From positions 1-64,000 of the forward strand of contig SNVD02004847.1 in the NCBI GenBank assembly GCA_013180625.2: DNA of 64,000 nucleotides. Direction: 5' to 3'. The translations under genes and the position numbers were made by a program. The DNA comes from Boswellia sacra (lineage: Eukaryota; Streptophyta; Magnoliopsida; Sapindales; Burseraceae). Shown in pieces: positions 63,107 to 64,000 of this stretch. Within the stretch, counting starts at the first letter, position 1; each line of letters begins with the position of its first letter. The notes beneath the pieces were generated by a model, which saw only the letters and a program-made list of their open reading frames with translations, did not search any database and had not been told where the DNA came from.

Positions 63107-63356
63107 ATACTTCTGTAATTTAAGAGTTTATGCAAAGAGAGAAAATCTCAAACAAAGTGAGAGTGAATGAAAAGTTAAAAGTTATATTTCTCGCCTTCTC
63201 ACTGCCTTTTGTTAATTATATTATTGCTCCATAACCATATTTTTATGTCCTGCTCAATCCTCACCAATCTACCAAAGGCTTTGGGATAATTTGAAAACAA
63301 ATACAAATATTGAGTTTATCATTTTTAAATTTTAATATGGGGTCTCGAAAAATGTC

Positions 63357-63485
63357 AATTTCTCCGAGTTTCCATAATAAAGTGGTTGTGTTCTTAACAA
63401 TTTTGGAAGGTTGGCCTTAGGAATGAAGCAAACAAAATGGGAAAAGAGCAGCTGTTATCTCTAATATGCTCACAAAAACACCTAT
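63357..63485 (-). pseudogene. SD2-5-like kinase 5' end fragment, start codon lost
   Basis: On the minus strand this matches the first ~45 codons of the intact kinase (GVFVSILEITAALFPFCLLHS versus GVFWSILWVSATLFQFCLLHS; then LWKLGEI versus LSRLGEI). The ATG has become ATA (63483-63485) and a stop replaces the Thr after LLHS. With the tail at 50300 it would bracket a gene whose middle is gone. Similarity also continues into the 5' leader (about 63490-63560). Confidence 0.8.
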
Positions 63486-63560
63486 TTTCTTCTGCTACTG
63501 CCAATGCCAATACTAAGCTATGATGTCGATACTATTTGAACAATGAGCTAGCGAATGATA

Positions 63561-64000
63561 CATGAAAGCGGTAATATAATTAACATCAATGAATTCTATG
63601 GTGATTTTTTTTTAATAAGTGACTTGAATTGAAGGTGACAAAGTGAATGGATTTGGACTATGGACAACGAGAAGAGGACACTAGGGTCAATTAAGGAAAT
63701 GACCTAATGAAATAACTATTAAATTGAACCAACATTTGTATTTCTTACTATAAGTGGGTGGTGGTCACATGTAGGAATTGTTCAAACTTGAAACTTCAAA
63801 GTCAGTAACTTAACTTCCCAATCGACCATTGATTTGTTGAATTAAATGCTAGGATGTGGCATGTAAAGATTTTATGACTCACGGCTTATAGACCCCAGCG
63901 AGATAGGTTAAACAACATTAATTAATACCATCCAGTGATTTGGATATATAGTAATATGACCTCCTGTTAATAGAATCTCTTATCTCTTACAAAGAATCTT
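63561..64000. other. intergenic region to window end, no gene seen
   Basis: Probable remnant of the upstream region of the dead SD2-5-like gene. No ORF or repeat signal recognised. Confidence 0.5.

Overview
The window is nuclear DNA of a dicot plant. It has long AT-rich intergenic stretches, many short GT-AG introns, plant-type LTR retrotransposons, a plant CACTA transposon and plant receptor kinases. The gene mix would fit a woody eudicot such as Citrus, but that is an impression and not something the sequence proves. Three host genes look functional; the rest is transposons, their derivatives and decaying gene copies.

Left part (1-22 kb). A Ty1/copia element, cut off by the window's left edge, occupies about 1-5345 and has a fully open pol frame. 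It is followed by a nucleolin gene (+ strand, 7000-13931, 21 inferred exons, about 765 aa). The acidic region of this gene has grown by tandem duplication of a four-exon block, and its last intron appears to be GC-AG. A 677-bp hAT-type MITE (14440-15116) and a class C GH9 endoglucanase with a C-terminal CBM49-like domain (- strand, 16235-19742) come next, then a 973-bp Harbinger-type MITE (20819-21791).

Middle part (23-40 kb). An intact, intronless G-type lectin receptor kinase of the SD2-5 type lies on the minus strand (23384-25879). It is followed by a hairpin-rich repeat zone (27.8-30.6 kb). Next is a relic of an LRR receptor kinase of the HAIKU2/RLK7 type, frameshifted and without a kinase (31865-33432). 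A broken SD2-5 paralogue follows (35727-38724), split by a solo LTR that is itself split by a hAT MITE.

Right part (40-64 kb). A complete but stop-riddled Tnt1-like copia element (40704-46106, TSD GTTAT) is followed 14 bp later by another hAT-type MITE (46121-47024). A 2.7-2.9 kb segment is then present twice in tandem (from 47315 and from 50233); each copy carries the 3' tail of an SD2-5-type kinase gene. The second copy is interrupted by a 10.3-kb CACTA element (52808-63106, TSD ATA) encoding a TNP2-type transposase and a TnpA-like protein, each with one premature stop. Beyond it lies the 5' end of an SD2-5-type gene, also dead.

The nucleolin, endoglucanase and kinase genes are independent loci and not a pathway. 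The connected story is birth and death of an SD2-5-like receptor kinase cluster, with successive nested transposon insertions whose order can be read from target-site duplications. Exon boundaries were inferred by eye from splice signals, reading phase and protein-family resemblance; no alignment or expression data were available.
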